A stretch of DNA of 64,000 bases from Stygiolobus caldivivus (GTDB lineage: Archaea > Thermoproteota > Thermoprotei_A > Sulfolobales > Sulfolobaceae). The stretch lies in contig NZ_AP024597.1 of NCBI RefSeq assembly GCF_019704315.1, positions 620,001 to 684,000 on the forward strand, in the 5' to 3' direction. The notes beneath the pieces are model-generated. The model was given only the letters and a program-made list of their open reading frames with translations, had not been told where the DNA came from and did not search any database. Both the position numbers and the translations under genes were made by a program. Below are positions 34,694 through 45,009 of this stretch, piece by piece. The number at the start of each line of letters is the position of its first letter. Position 1 is the stretch's first letter.

Positions 34694-37600
34694 ATGATAA
34701 AAACGCATTCTGTCATACTTTTAATACTTTTTATGATAAACGCGTTAGTGTTCCTAGGGATAAGCACTTCAGCTTATGCGACTTATGTTGGTCCTAAAAT
34801 AGATAATTCGCAGTTTATAGGTCAATTAAATCCGCAACAAATGATCTGCATAGGAGTTTTAATTCCGCCTAAGAATATGAACCAACTGTACCTACTAGCT
34901 CAAGAGGTCGCCTACCATCAAATTAAGCCTATTCCGATGAACCGACTTATTTCCATGTTTGCACAGACCTATAAGGAGGGTCAAATTATTAGTTTTCTTG
35001 AGGATAACGGTCTCCAGATCGTATACAAGAGTCCTTTTGCTATAATAGCACAAGGATACGTTTATCAGGTTAATAATGCATTCCACGTTACTTTAGGGCT
35101 TTATAAAGACGGTAATATAATATTCTACATGCCCACTTCTAAACCAGAAGTCCCACCCGTTTTTTCAGGTGTAATGTTACAAGGGCTGACCAACTTTACT
35201 TCTGCTTCTCTCCAGTTAAACCTCATAAAGTTGGGAAAAGTGGAAGGGAACTCTATAATACCTGACGTAAATCCCCTCATAGAAAACCTGACCGGCTTTA
35301 AGTACTTGTCCTTCGCTGCTAATATGTATTCTCCTCAGGATTTAGTAGGTGCTTATAATATAACTCAAGGAGGTAAGAACGTCAGTATAGCTATAATAGA
35401 TGCCTACGGAGACCCCACAATTTTACAAGATGTGAAATTATTTGACCAGAAATTCCATTTACCGCCTGCCAATATATCTATAATACCAATAGGCCCTTAC
35501 CACCCTATTTTTGGGATTTTTGAGGGTTGGTGCGCGGAAACTGCACTAGATGTCGAAACTGCACATGCAATAGCGCCTTATGCTCACATAGACCTAGTCG
35601 TCCCTTCCAGTACGCTATTTATTCCTGAGGCTATAGACTATATTGTCTCTAATGATATAGCCCAAGTAGTCTCAATGAGCTTTGGGATCCCAGAAAATGT
35701 ATTAGGTGATACTGGTTTATTTTACGTTTACCAAGGTACAGCTTATCCTAACACCCCCTATTGGGACTATTACTTTGCGTTAGGTACTGTAGAGGGTATA
35801 ACTTTCTTAGCATCATCGGGTGATAGCGGTGCAACCGCAGAGGGTCTGTCTACTTATAGCGGAGTATCATATCCAGCTACGAGTCCCTTTGTGACTGGTG
35901 TTGGTGGGACTACATTATTCGTTAATGTCACATCAGGTTATCTCTCGCAAGAGAACTCTACAGCAACTTATGGTTACGAAACGGCATGGTCTGTAGACAA
36001 TATGTTCTACTTCCCTTATGTGGCATCTGATGGAGGTTATAGTGAGCTCTATCCTAAGCCTTGGTACCAATATGGTATTAACGGCACATTAAGGGCTAGC
36101 CCAGACGTAGCGGCTGATGCAAACCCCTATACTGGCGAAATAATCTATGTGTTAGGCCAAGAGGAGGTAATAGGGGGAACAAGTCTAGCTTCACCGCTAT
36201 GGGCTGGAGTCGTAGCTGACGTGATATCGCAGACACATAAACCAGTAGGGCTACTAAACAATATCCTTTACTGGATATACTCAAATTCCTCATTATATCA
36301 AAAAGTGTTCCATCAGGTCGATTTTGGGTTTAACGGTCTATATACTGCCCACAAGGGGTATAACCCAGTTACCGGTCTAGGGACTCCCGACTACTACTGG
36401 CTATTAAAGGCCGTAGAGGCTTACGAGAAAATACCGAAATTATCGGTCTCTGTTACCGTGTCCGAACCTGGTGTACAATACCCGTGGTTTATGTACAATT
36501 CTACATTTACTATTATCGCTAAGATATCTTACCCGAATAGTACTCAGGTCACTAGCGGGAGTTTTACGGCGTATATCTACACCACCCAAGGTCTGTTAAC
36601 CTCTATGCCAATGATATTTAACGGGACTTATTGGGAAGCTGTATATACCATCAAACCCGGTAGCCCGCCGAATATTTGGTATGTCGTAGTTAACGGTACT
36701 TCAGGAGGAATTAGCGGATCGGGGGCATACGAGATCGATGTAGGCTTGTCAATAGATATAATATCTCCCACGCCGTTCCCATACGCCCTTTCAATACCGC
36801 CTAATACTCCTTTCTCTATACTCGCATGCGTATATTACCCAAATCTAACACCGGCAATTGTACCTTTACATGCATATTTTGTCCAAGACGGGAAAATAGT
36901 GTATAATGTCACCCTTCTGCCTACCTCCGCAGCAGGCCTATACAAAGGGACTTTCGCAGTCTTAACTCCTAGCAAGGAAGGGGTATTCATTATGTTTGTG
37001 AACGACTCCTATGGTTCAGCCTTTTCCTATGAGACGATAGGCGGGATTAATGAAGAAGTCTTGGTGTTCACTCCTATAGATGATGGTTTCCCATCAATTA
37101 CACCCGGTGAGAACGTGACTATAATCTCATTTACTTATGATCAGTCCGGCTTAGGGATCTTTACTTCCAATGTTACCGCGTATGTATATTCTCCCGACGG
37201 TAAGTTAATAGGGGCAGTCAATTTGACTCCAGCCACTGAAATAACCCAGTTCGGGGTGTATAACCTATTCGGATACCATGAAGGCAATTTTACTATCCCA
37301 AGTAACGCGTCGAGCGGGTTCTATACTGTAGTGGTCGAGGCATCATATAATAGTTCAATAGGGCTAGAGGAGATGAACTATACTACTTTCTTTTACGTTG
37401 CTCCTTCAACCGCGTCAGTCCAAGTTAGATCGTTAAATGAGGTCTTTGAAGGAGAATACGTGAAAGTATACGCTAATATAACATATCCGAATGGTACTGA
37501 AATAACTACGGGAATATTTACCGTCACTTTAATTCCTTATCAAAATGAGAACCAGCAAATACTCTTGGAATTCGATAACGGAGTACCCTTGCAGTATAAT

Positions 37601-38602
37601 TCTACTCTCAGAGAATGGGTAGGGCTATTAAGAGCTCCGGGAGGAATTAATGCGACAGTATATCAAGGTAATCCAATATATTCACTTACCGGGCCTTGGA
37701 AAGTAGCTGTAGCCGGTACTAGCTATTCAGGGTATAATTCGTTATCTATAGGAGGTTATGTCGAGGTCATGCCTTATGTCTATCTTCCGCCCCTGAATTT
37801 AACGCCGTCAACTCTTGTGAACCTTCCACTTGTATTATCAGTTAATAATAGTTATACTATCCAAGGAGTTTACGCCCCATCTTTAAGCTTATCTAACGGT
37901 AACTTTACTATCCAAGGGTCTATTCTAGGGACTCTATATATAAGTAATGCTACGGTCACCATAGAGGGTTCTACGATCTCTTCGATTAAAGTAATAAACT
38001 CCCAACTCGTATTAATTAACAGTAAGATTGAAGATAGTAATATCGGTATTTATTCCGTGAATTCTAATGTGACTTTAAGCACTGTTACATTTAACAATGT
38101 AGATTTAGCAATAGATTATGTGCACAGTAATATCGAGAACTATGACGTGAGTTTCGTCCATGTTACTAAAATGAGCGAGTACCCAGTGCCAAAGTTACTC
38201 TATCCTTTCCAGATTACCTCTTTAACTTCATATATAACTGTAAACATTACAAACTATAATACCTCTACGTTAAAGATAATGAAAGTTACTGTTGACGGTA
38301 GGCAAGTTAATTACACCGTTACTCAAGGGAATAACGGGATAGAGGTTAGGATCCCGTTCAACTCTTCAGAGATACCTTCCGGCGAGAATATGGTATCCAT
38401 TGAGGCTTATAACGGTATGCATTATAATTTATCATTTAGTGTTGATAACGAGTATCCTTTGTCGAGTTTGACGTCTTCAGTCTCTTCTGCCGTAAATTCC
38501 ACCAGGACTCTTTCCTTGGCATTAGGGTTAGTAGCTATAATTCTGTCAGTTTTAGCAATAATTATTTCCTTCAGAAAGGGAGGTGGTAAGAATGTTAAAT
38601 AG
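34694..38602 (+). CDS. Giant secreted sedolisin-family (S53) serine-carboxyl protease
   Basis: About 1302 residues. A signal helix (residues ~3-28) is followed by an S53 pro-domain (~45-190) and the catalytic domain (~210-575). Catalytic residues are visible: E and D in CAETALDVETAHAIAP (about E282, D286), the oxyanion Asp in ASSGDSGATAEG (~D377) and the nucleophile in GGTSLASPLWAG (~S497). Ig-like beta modules follow (~580-1080), then a repetitive beta-helix-like region (~1085-1185), and a C-terminal membrane anchor (~1273-1293) with a basic tail. There are many N-x-S/T sites. The enzyme class works at acid pH, fitting the acidic exterior. Overlaps the PNGase A-like gene by 11 bases. Confidence 0.9.
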   Translation: MIKTHSVILLILFMINALVFLGISTSAYATYVGPKIDNSQFIGQLNPQQMICIGVLIPPKNMNQLYLLAQEVAYHQIKPIPMNRLISMFAQTYKEGQIISFLEDNGLQIVYKSPFAIIAQGYVYQVNNAFHVTLGLYKDGNIIFYMPTSKPEVPPVFSGVMLQGLTNFTSASLQLNLIKLGKVEGNSIIPDVNPLIENLTGFKYLSFAANMYSPQDLVGAYNITQGGKNVSIAIIDAYGDPTILQDVKLFDQKFHLPPANISIIPIGPYHPIFGIFEGWCAETALDVETAHAIAPYAHIDLVVPSSTLFIPEAIDYIVSNDIAQVVSMSFGIPENVLGDTGLFYVYQGTAYPNTPYWDYYFALGTVEGITFLASSGDSGATAEGLSTYSGVSYPATSPFVTGVGGTTLFVNVTSGYLSQENSTATYGYETAWSVDNMFYFPYVASDGGYSELYPKPWYQYGINGTLRASPDVAADANPYTGEIIYVLGQEEVIGGTSLASPLWAGVVADVISQTHKPVGLLNNILYWIYSNSSLYQKVFHQVDFGFNGLYTAHKGYNPVTGLGTPDYYWLLKAVEAYEKIPKLSVSVTVSEPGVQYPWFMYNSTFTIIAKISYPNSTQVTSGSFTAYIYTTQGLLTSMPMIFNGTYWEAVYTIKPGSPPNIWYVVVNGTSGGISGSGAYEIDVGLSIDIISPTPFPYALSIPPNTPFSILACVYYPNLTPAIVPLHAYFVQDGKIVYNVTLLPTSAAGLYKGTFAVLTPSKEGVFIMFVNDSYGSAFSYETIGGINEEVLVFTPIDDGFPSITPGENVTIISFTYDQSGLGIFTSNVTAYVYSPDGKLIGAVNLTPATEITQFGVYNLFGYHEGNFTIPSNASSGFYTVVVEASYNSSIGLEEMNYTTFFYVAPSTASVQVRSLNEVFEGEYVKVYANITYPNGTEITTGIFTVTLIPYQNENQQILLEFDNGVPLQYNSTLREWVGLLRAPGGINATVYQGNPIYSLTGPWKVAVAGTSYSGYNSLSIGGYVEVMPYVYLPPLNLTPSTLVNLPLVLSVNNSYTIQGVYAPSLSLSNGNFTIQGSILGTLYISNATVTIEGSTISSIKVINSQLVLINSKIEDSNIGIYSVNSNVTLSTVTFNNVDLAIDYVHSNIENYDVSFVHVTKMSEYPVPKLLYPFQITSLTSYITVNITNYNTSTLKIMKVTVDGRQVNYTVTQGNNGIEVRIPFNSSEIPSGENMVSIEAYNGMHYNLSFSVDNEYPLSSLTSSVSSAVNSTRTLSLALGLVAIILSVLAIIISFRKGGGKNVK
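38578..38585 (+). promoter_or_regulatory. Strong ribosome-binding site deciding the glycoamidase start
   Basis: GGGAGGTG six bases before ATG 38592, lying within the protease 3' end. It argues against the in-frame GTG at 38583 and shows operon translation. Confidence 0.65.
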
Positions 38603-40373
38603 AGAAAAAGGTGTCTTAGTCCTAATCTTTATTTCTCTGCTCTTTGTTTTTTCACCTATCTACTATTCAGTCCCTATCTTGGCTATGTATAGTATGAGTT
38701 ACAGAAATATAACACCCTCCTTACTTTACAACATCACTTCCCCTCTGCTTAATGGGTTCACCGACCCGAAGTATTATTCATTCCAAGCTTACGGTATTAA
38801 ACCGCCTAATGTAACACCCACAATTATCCACGTTGCTACTAATGCTATATTTAACGATACCGGGCTTACTCCGGAAAACTTTACGGTCTACGTCCCAAAC
38901 GGTAACTATAGTATGATACTTATGAATGTTAGTATCGCTGAGACTAACGGGACTCAATATGATAGGCAGGCCTATATATTTGCTAATGGGATACCTCTAT
39001 TTTGGGGTTCTACACAAGAAATAAACAATTCTACAGCATCTGTAGATTTAACGATGTTCGAAAATATGATAGTAGGTAAGAATGTGACTTTTCAAGCAGT
39101 AATCGAGAACTTCTACGACGCCAAACTAAATATTACTGGACTCTACCACCTGAACGTAACGCTCTTACTCTATCCCGGTGATAAACCAGAAGGGTTACCG
39201 AATATGTTTATACCCCTTTTCGTGTCCAAGTATAATTACTCTTATGTCGTCCTAAACCCGTTAAACCCGTCAGTTAGTCAGTGTGTAGAGATACCTAACG
39301 GGACGTATATGATGAAGATGTTGCTATATGAAGAAGGAGGAGGGCTAGACGAGTTCTGGTATGCAAATGAACCTGCTACTAGAAGCATCCAAGTATATTA
39401 TAATAATAGCCTCGTAGGGATAGTTAATCCTTATGAGACTATCTATACTGGTGGAATAGATCTATTCTGGTGGAAGCCTATGCCTTCTATTAATACGCTA
39501 GCTTTTCATACTCCTTATATAATTGATTTAACCCCCATGTTAGCTTTAGGGAATAAGGCTGAAATATCGGTTCATGTCACAAACCTGGAAGAGGCCTACC
39601 AATTAACAGGTTCTACGGCATTTGATTGGGATATTTCAGGCGTCTTAATGTTATGGGTGAACAGCTCCAATCCTCTAATCTCAGGGAAACTGCTGGCAAG
39701 CTACTCGAGGTTTATAGATTCAACTCCTATATTCACAAGCGGGTATTCCGCTACTTATTACCAAGAATCAGGCAACTACCTAATAAACTACTCTGCTACA
39801 CTGGACTTTAAGAGCGGGACTGAGTATTCCCAGGTTACTCAGGAAGGTAGGTTTATAGCTTACCAGACATTTAATAGTATATATCAAAAAGCCTACTTAG
39901 ATGAAGAATTTAATGAATATTCATTAGAAAGAGGAATTGTAAATTCTTCTATGGTAATTCATGGGAATTACCCCGTCCTATTACAGCTTTCAGCCTTTGC
40001 AACTCCTATAACTAACCCAAGTGTAATTCCTTATAATATGACCTATCTACAGAACGGTACTTTATCCTTAGGCCTTTACTACTATTATAGTAATACCTAT
40101 TCTAACTATAACTATACTACGTGGATTAATGAAAACGAGACAAGTCAAGGAGGATTTAGCGGGATTTTGGAGATAATAAACAAGTACGGTGGAGCTCTTC
40201 TAGTTAGTCTGACCTCAAATAATGCATTAACACAGAAAACATTAACAGCTGTAACTTTGGTAAATGACAAAGGTTATGAAGAGGTGTTTAATGCAGAAGC
40301 CATTCAAAATACTACGGTTAAACCAGTAGGTTACTATATTAAAATATCAGTCAGTTATATACCGATATCGTAG
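38592..40373 (+). CDS. PNGase A-like glycoamidase, membrane-anchored
   Basis: About 593 residues. An N-terminal hydrophobic helix (~7-28) exports or anchors it. The region NFTVYVPNGNYSMILMNVSI through FANGIPLFWGSTQEINNSTA and MFIPLFVSKYNYSY resembles peptide-N4-(N-acetyl-beta-glucosaminyl)asparagine amidase A, with two jelly-roll halves; the motif IPNGTYMMKMLLY and the WYANEPAT segment fit the second half. The family removes N-glycans from proteins at acid pH. It overlaps the S53 protease gene and has a strong ribosome-binding site, so both are made together. Archaeal members are poorly studied, and activity is inferred from similarity. Confidence 0.75.
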   Translation: MLNREKGVLVLIFISLLFVFSPIYYSVPILAMYSMSYRNITPSLLYNITSPLLNGFTDPKYYSFQAYGIKPPNVTPTIIHVATNAIFNDTGLTPENFTVYVPNGNYSMILMNVSIAETNGTQYDRQAYIFANGIPLFWGSTQEINNSTASVDLTMFENMIVGKNVTFQAVIENFYDAKLNITGLYHLNVTLLLYPGDKPEGLPNMFIPLFVSKYNYSYVVLNPLNPSVSQCVEIPNGTYMMKMLLYEEGGGLDEFWYANEPATRSIQVYYNNSLVGIVNPYETIYTGGIDLFWWKPMPSINTLAFHTPYIIDLTPMLALGNKAEISVHVTNLEEAYQLTGSTAFDWDISGVLMLWVNSSNPLISGKLLASYSRFIDSTPIFTSGYSATYYQESGNYLINYSATLDFKSGTEYSQVTQEGRFIAYQTFNSIYQKAYLDEEFNEYSLERGIVNSSMVIHGNYPVLLQLSAFATPITNPSVIPYNMTYLQNGTLSLGLYYYYSNTYSNYNYTTWINENETSQGGFSGILEIINKYGGALLVSLTSNNALTQKTLTAVTLVNDKGYEEVFNAEAIQNTTVKPVGYYIKISVSYIPIS

Positions 40374-40782
40374 AGTTAACTAGCTGGAAGTGATTTAAAT
40401 TTTTTATTTGTTTGAATGCAAATAAAATTATCCTTTACTCGTTTTAGACCTTCTTTTTTTCCTCACTTGGTGTAACAACCAAAACTGCTACAAATTTTAC
40501 GATTAGTCTTCTGATCAAAGGTGACCTACTAGCATTTATTGAAAAATCGTAGTAGCTGAGTATTACCCTGAACACTTACGTGAGCACTTATACTTCATTT
40601 TACATTAAATACTCAAGAGCCCTAAACCATAATTGCGATATGTAGTAGCACACTGCTAATTAGTAGAAAATCATACGTTAGGATTTTACGTAAAAATTCT
40701 ATACATAAATTGCTAAAACCTATTTTCTTCACTTCTTCCCTCTTTTGACAAATTTTAAAATATTCGGAAGCTATAACACACT
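40374..40782. other. Intergenic region before gnaD
   Basis: About 400 AT-rich bases with short frames only (19 codons at 40415 without a well-placed promoter). T-runs near 40400 and 40452 may end the upstream operon. The gnaD TATA box is at the right end. Nothing else seen. Confidence 0.5.
40752..40762 (+). promoter_or_regulatory. TATA box of gnaD
   Basis: ATTTTAAAATA, centred 26 bases before ATG 40783; leaderless spacing. Confidence 0.6.
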
Positions 40783-41976
40783 ATGTCTAAGATTTCTCAA
40801 ATAGAACCTATAGTTTTAGCTCAAACAGAAAAGGGAAGTGCTACTTGGGCATCTGTGATGATCCTGGTTAAAGTTACGACTTCGGATGGAATGACTGGAT
40901 ACGGTGAAGCAGTCCCGACTTTAAGGGTAATTAACGTTTATAACACTATAAAACAAGTAGCCAAAGGGTATCTGGGTAAAGAGGCTGAAGAACCTGAAAA
41001 GGACTACCACGAATGGTATAAGCAAGACTTTTACTTAGCTAGGTCATTTGAATCAGCTACGGCTACGAGTGCAATAGACCAAGCTTTATGGGACATAATA
41101 GGAAAAGAGCTAGGTGCACCGATCTACAAACTCCTTGGTGGGAAAGTGAGGGATAGGATCCCTGTCTACGCTAATGGCTGGTATCAAGATGCCGTATTTC
41201 CTGAAGACTTTGCAGAGAAAGCAAAGCGGGTAATTAGTATGGGATATAAAGCACTGAAGTTTGACCCTTTCGGACCTTATTATGACTGGATCGATGAGAA
41301 AGGCTTGAAGGAAGCTGAGGATAGGGTTAAAGCCGTCAGGGAGGCGGTGGGGGGAGAAGTGGATATATTAATTGAGCATCATGGCAGGTTTAATGCTAAC
41401 AGTGCCATTGCGATCGCTAAGAGGTTAGAAAAATACAACCCGATCTTTATGGAAGAGCCGGTACACCATGAGGACATAGAAGGTTTAAGAAAGTACAAAA
41501 AGGCTATAACTACCCTAAAGGTCGCGCTTGGCGAGAGGCTTATCAGCCTTAAAGAAGCGATGTTTTACATCCGTGAGGGCCTAGTTGATATTATCCAACC
41601 CGACCTATGCAATATTGGTGGGATCACGATTGGTAAGAAAGTGGTGTCACTGGCCGAAGCTAACGATGTCGAAGTGGCTTTCCATAATGCCTTCGGTTCA
41701 GTCCAAAACGCTTACTCTTTACAGCTCAGTGCTACAGTAAATAACCTTTACCTTCTGGAGAACTTTTATGACTGGTTCCCGCAGTGGAAGAGGGATATAG
41801 TATATGATGAAACGAAGGTTGAACAAGGTCACGTTAAAGTCCCTGAAAAACCCGGTATAGGCGTCTCCATTAACGAGAAAGCTATTGAGAATATGAAAAT
41901 AGAGCCTAAGGAATTAGATGTGCTAGAGGAACCGGTATGGGTAGTAAAAGGTACGTGGAAGCACTTTCAGCCTTGA
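40783..41976 (+). CDS. gnaD: D-gluconate (galactonate) dehydratase
   Basis: A 397-residue enolase-superfamily enzyme that dehydrates D-gluconate and D-galactonate to the 2-keto-3-deoxy acids in the promiscuous branched Entner-Doudoroff pathway of Sulfolobales. Motifs: [12 protein letters not shown], the base [14 protein letters not shown] (~165-178), metal ligands in [23 protein letters not shown] and ALGERL, and the catalytic histidine in [12 protein letters not shown]. It is close in sequence to the characterised S. solfataricus GnaD as I recall it, including the [13 protein letters not shown]-like end. Single-gene unit. Confidence 0.93.
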   Translation: MSKISQIEPIVLAQTEKGSATWASVMILVKVTTSDGMTGYGEAVPTLRVINVYNTIKQVAKGYLGKEAEEPEKDYHEWYKQDFYLARSFESATATSAIDQALWDIIGKELGAPIYKLLGGKVRDRIPVYANGWYQDAVFPEDFAEKAKRVISMGYKALKFDPFGPYYDWIDEKGLKEAEDRVKAVREAVGGEVDILIEHHGRFNANSAIAIAKRLEKYNPIFMEEPVHHEDIEGLRKYKKAITTLKVALGERLISLKEAMFYIREGLVDIIQPDLCNIGGITIGKKVVSLAEANDVEVAFHNAFGSVQNAYSLQLSATVNNLYLLENFYDWFPQWKRDIVYDETKVEQGHVKVPEKPGIGVSINEKAIENMKIEPKELDVLEEPVWVVKGTWKHFQP

Positions 41977-42104
41977 TATACCTAGAGACAGAAAACCCGA
42001 AAAGTTAAGGTAAACTAAAACATTGATAAAAATTTTTATCTAATGGTTAATTTATAAAACGTCTAGGTAAAATACAGTTTTTACCGCGTATCTTGAAGCC
42101 AATT

Positions 42105-42995
42105 TTATAAACCACCTACTTCGTAAACCGTTTTGTCTTGGGCGATTAGTATTCTCTTTATTTCGTCACCGTTAATATACAAGATACCTGCCGATTGCCC
42201 ATGGTATATACTTGAAAATACAGTAATCACTTTTTTATCAATATCCACTCTAAAGCCATCTACAGCCTCATGTCCTCTAATTATCCCTTTTAATCCGGTT
42301 TGTGACAGGAACTGGTCTACCACTTTCTTGCCGAAATAATATGTACCTTCTCCCCTTATATTAGGGACGAATGTGAGTTCTTCGAGTCCTTCTCTTGGGT
42401 CATTCCATAGGATCTGCATTGCAATACTATCTGAGGGTTCTACATCTGGATATGTTAGTTTCTTTATGTCGTCTATACTATTTATTCCGAGGACTAAGTT
42501 TCCGTCATTATCTACTCTAGAAGGTAAACCTCCATGGACGCAAAGGTAACCGTTGACTACGGCTGCATAAGGCATATAGGAGAATAGGTCCTTAAATTTT
42601 TCATATACTGATTCATCCCCAAATTTCTGTTTAACCTCTTCTACGAATCCGTAGTAATAGTTTGTTAACGGGCTCTCGTGGTTCCCTCTCAATACTAGAA
42701 CTTTTTTAGCATCTGTCTCAACCATTTTTTCTAGTATAAACTGTAAGTTCTCTACGCCTAAAGGCGGGTACCTGTCTACATAGTCCCCTAAAAATACCAT
42801 CAGATCCACTTTGTCGTAGAATTTATCGAAAGCATATTTCGTAATTTCAAGTGCTCCATGAGTGTCCCCTATGAACACGACTTTCTGTGCGTTATATTCT
42901 CCTAGGAAGGTACCGTGTTGTTTAAATATATCTTTAGATTTTTCTAATAATTCGAAAATCTTCTCTTCTCCCATTTTTTCTTGTTCATTTGACAT
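42105..42995 (-). CDS. PP1/PP2A-type serine/threonine protein phosphatase
   Basis: A 296-residue PPP-family phosphatase with all metal motifs: GDTHGALE (~43-50), GDYVDRYPPLG (~71-81), RGNHESP (~102-108), then HGGLPSR and a late GHEA. It matches the archaeal PP1-arch group of S. solfataricus and the PP2A of S. acidocaldarius, the latter linked to archaellum and stress control. It is cytoplasmic. Upstream, 78 bases away, is the same-strand APC permease gene, so they may be co-transcribed. Confidence 0.92.
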   Translation of the reverse strand: MSNEQEKMGEEKIFELLEKSKDIFKQHGTFLGEYNAQKVVFIGDTHGALEITKYAFDKFYDKVDLMVFLGDYVDRYPPLGVENLQFILEKMVETDAKKVLVLRGNHESPLTNYYYGFVEEVKQKFGDESVYEKFKDLFSYMPYAAVVNGYLCVHGGLPSRVDNDGNLVLGINSIDDIKKLTYPDVEPSDSIAMQILWNDPREGLEELTFVPNIRGEGTYYFGKKVVDQFLSQTGLKGIIRGHEAVDGFRVDIDKKVITVFSSIYHGQSAGILYINGDEIKRILIAQDKTVYEVGGL

Positions 42996-43073
42996 ACTAT
43001 ATGATTTGTATAAAGTATATTTTAAAGGTTTAAGGACTCTTATTATAGATGGAGTTAAAGCAGAGAAAATGTA

Positions 43074-44489
43074 TCAAGATGCCCTTGCAGTCTGTTTATA
43101 CCTTTTTAGATATTCATCGATAGTTATAACTTCATTATTTTCATCAACGACTAGTGTCCCCGGCTTACCGAACCTACCCTTCACGATATACCACATTGTG
43201 GCGAGTAGTAGTATCACAATTACGGTGATAGTCTGAAACATATCCGGTAATTGTATAGATAGTCCAATCCCCACGAGGTTGATAAGCCCAGAGGCTATTG
43301 GTATAACAGCTGAAGATATACTAAGCCTGCCTATAACCCAGTATAAGACCGGGACTCCGAAACCGTCTATTATCCTCCCTGTTAGCCAAAATATACTTGT
43401 TATAACGCTTATCTCGGTAAAAGCGTTCTCTACGGACCCAGTAATAACTAATGGTATTATTGTGAATAACGCCGATATAATTCCTACTGCCATTGTGGCG
43501 ACAATAGGCTCATTTTCCTTGTTAATCTTCTCAAAAATATTCGGCATTACTTTCTCCCTAGCTAAATTAAACAACACCCTTGCTGCCCCTACTGTAGTCC
43601 CTATGTTAGAAGCTAGCAAGCTATTAACAGACATTAACAGTCCTAGCATGACTATAGGTAGTCCAAATCTGAAAAGTTCATAGAGTAAAGGTTGGGCACA
43701 ATTAGATAGGGATGATAATGACCCGTTCCAAAGTGCTACTAAACCGTATGTACCAGCAAGTATTGCACCACCACCTAAGATTAGAGATAACCATATTCCC
43801 GCTGTTATATTCTTTGTAGGGGTTTTAGTCTCTTCTCCCAAGTAAGTGGCCGCTCCAGCCCCGGATATGCTCACGATAGAAAGTATCATTGCGGTACCTA
43901 TAGCGCCAATAGAGGTGTGTGAAGATGGTATAAAGTAAGTTGGATTAAACCCTTTAGTCGCTACTGCATAAATAAACAAGGCAAATAGGAAAAGTACTTC
44001 CAGTGTAGCGCTTACACTGACTATATAGCTAAGTAGCCTTCTGATGTGTATAAGGTATGACGCCAAGGTAGGGTAAGCTAAACCTAATAAAATTGTAAGT
44101 ATCAGGGCATAAGAAGGTAGCGAAATATTTAGCTGTTGTAATATGGTTTGTAAGATTAAGTAAATAGTAAAAGCGTTTACTGCGTTTAAACTAGAATATG
44201 CGATAATTTCAAATATTGCTTCATAGTAGGCTACAGTCTTACGCCTCCATGCTGCAGCACCGTAGGTATAAAATCCTCCAGCTGAGGCAAGTTTTGAGGA
44301 ATATCTGGTTAACGTATAGACCCATAAAGCGCTTCCTATTAGAGCTAAAATGGTAGCGAAGACAACTGACCGTCCGGCATATGCTATTGCAGCTGTAGTC
44401 GTAGAGACTACACTACCTAATGGTGCTGTAACTGCCATAGCTTGACCATAAGCTTCTCTTAGTGATAATGAAGCTTTTGAGAGCCCCAT
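43074..44489 (-). CDS. APC-family amino acid permease
   Basis: A 471-residue, 12-helix transporter. Helix 1 region LREAYGQAMAVTAPLGSVVSTT, SKLASAGGFYTYGAAAWRRK and helix 6-7 SGAGAATYLGEETKTPTKNIT are family hallmarks. The protein is only distantly like the APC permease at 18 kb. Its C-terminal tail is charged (GTLVVDENNEVITIDEYLKRY). The substrate is unknown. An inverted-repeat region lies directly upstream (44499-44574) and may be regulatory. It is followed by the protein phosphatase. Confidence 0.85.
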   Translation of the reverse strand: MGLSKASLSLREAYGQAMAVTAPLGSVVSTTTAAIAYAGRSVVFATILALIGSALWVYTLTRYSSKLASAGGFYTYGAAAWRRKTVAYYEAIFEIIAYSSLNAVNAFTIYLILQTILQQLNISLPSYALILTILLGLAYPTLASYLIHIRRLLSYIVSVSATLEVLFLFALFIYAVATKGFNPTYFIPSSHTSIGAIGTAMILSIVSISGAGAATYLGEETKTPTKNITAGIWLSLILGGGAILAGTYGLVALWNGSLSSLSNCAQPLLYELFRFGLPIVMLGLLMSVNSLLASNIGTTVGAARVLFNLAREKVMPNIFEKINKENEPIVATMAVGIISALFTIIPLVITGSVENAFTEISVITSIFWLTGRIIDGFGVPVLYWVIGRLSISSAVIPIASGLINLVGIGLSIQLPDMFQTITVIVILLLATMWYIVKGRFGKPGTLVVDENNEVITIDEYLKRYKQTARAS

Positions 44490-44498
44490 ATAACTTCC

Positions 44499-44574
44499 CT
44501 ATAAGCTTTACTGTCCTAAACTGTTTTTAAAATTATCTGATTTTTGTGCCTTTCAGATCAGCAAAGCTTATAAG
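44499..44574. promoter_or_regulatory. Inverted repeat upstream of APC permease
   Basis: CTATAAGCTTTACTG (44499-44513) and CAGCAAAGCTTATAAG (44559-44574) are inverted copies matching at 13 of 15 bases. A smaller pair, ATCTGA and TCAGAT, is nested inside. It may be a two-site operator; a half-site-like GGCTTATAGGG recurs near 44599. Confidence 0.35.
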
Positions 44575-44679
44575 AAGATGCGTAGTACAATGTTAAGTAG
44601 GCTTATAGGGTTAGAAAAAAGTGTTTAATATTCGATGTGTACAGCTAAAAATAAAATTTTCATTAAAACTAAAAATAAT

Positions 44680-45009
44680 TTACATTTTGTTATCTTTTTT
44701 ACCCAGTTCTTCTATTGCTTTCTTAATATTTTGCTTTACTTCCTCAAACCTTACTTTTGTATCTGGTGGAAACGGTTTCTTAGGACTTATAGAGTTCAGA
44801 ATGTTAAGTGCTTCATTTAGGAGGTTTAATGATAAAGCCTCGTTTGGAAGCTGTTTATATGCCTCTTTTACTTTTTTCGTAGCTTCGATCCATGCTTTAA
44901 GGTCTTCTTCAGTAATCGCACCATCTTTAATTAGGTAAGTCGTGAAGTCATCATTTGCTAGAGGGATATCATTATCAATGAGACGCCATAAAATATCTCT
45001 TACTTCCAT
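44680..45009 (-). CDS. Hypothetical helical protein, 109 residues
   Basis: An all-helical, charged soluble protein (VRDILWRLIDNDIPLANDDF, then LKAWIEATKKVKEAYKQLP and VRFEEVKQNIKKAIEELGKK). No family recognised. A TATA box 26 bases before the ATG supports a leaderless gene. The helical, HEPN-like size invites comparison with small toxin/antitoxin proteins, but no partner gene is next to it. Confidence 0.6.
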   Translation of the reverse strand: MEVRDILWRLIDNDIPLANDDFTTYLIKDGAITEEDLKAWIEATKKVKEAYKQLPNEALSLNLLNEALNILNSISPKKPFPPDTKVRFEEVKQNIKKAIEELGKKDNKM

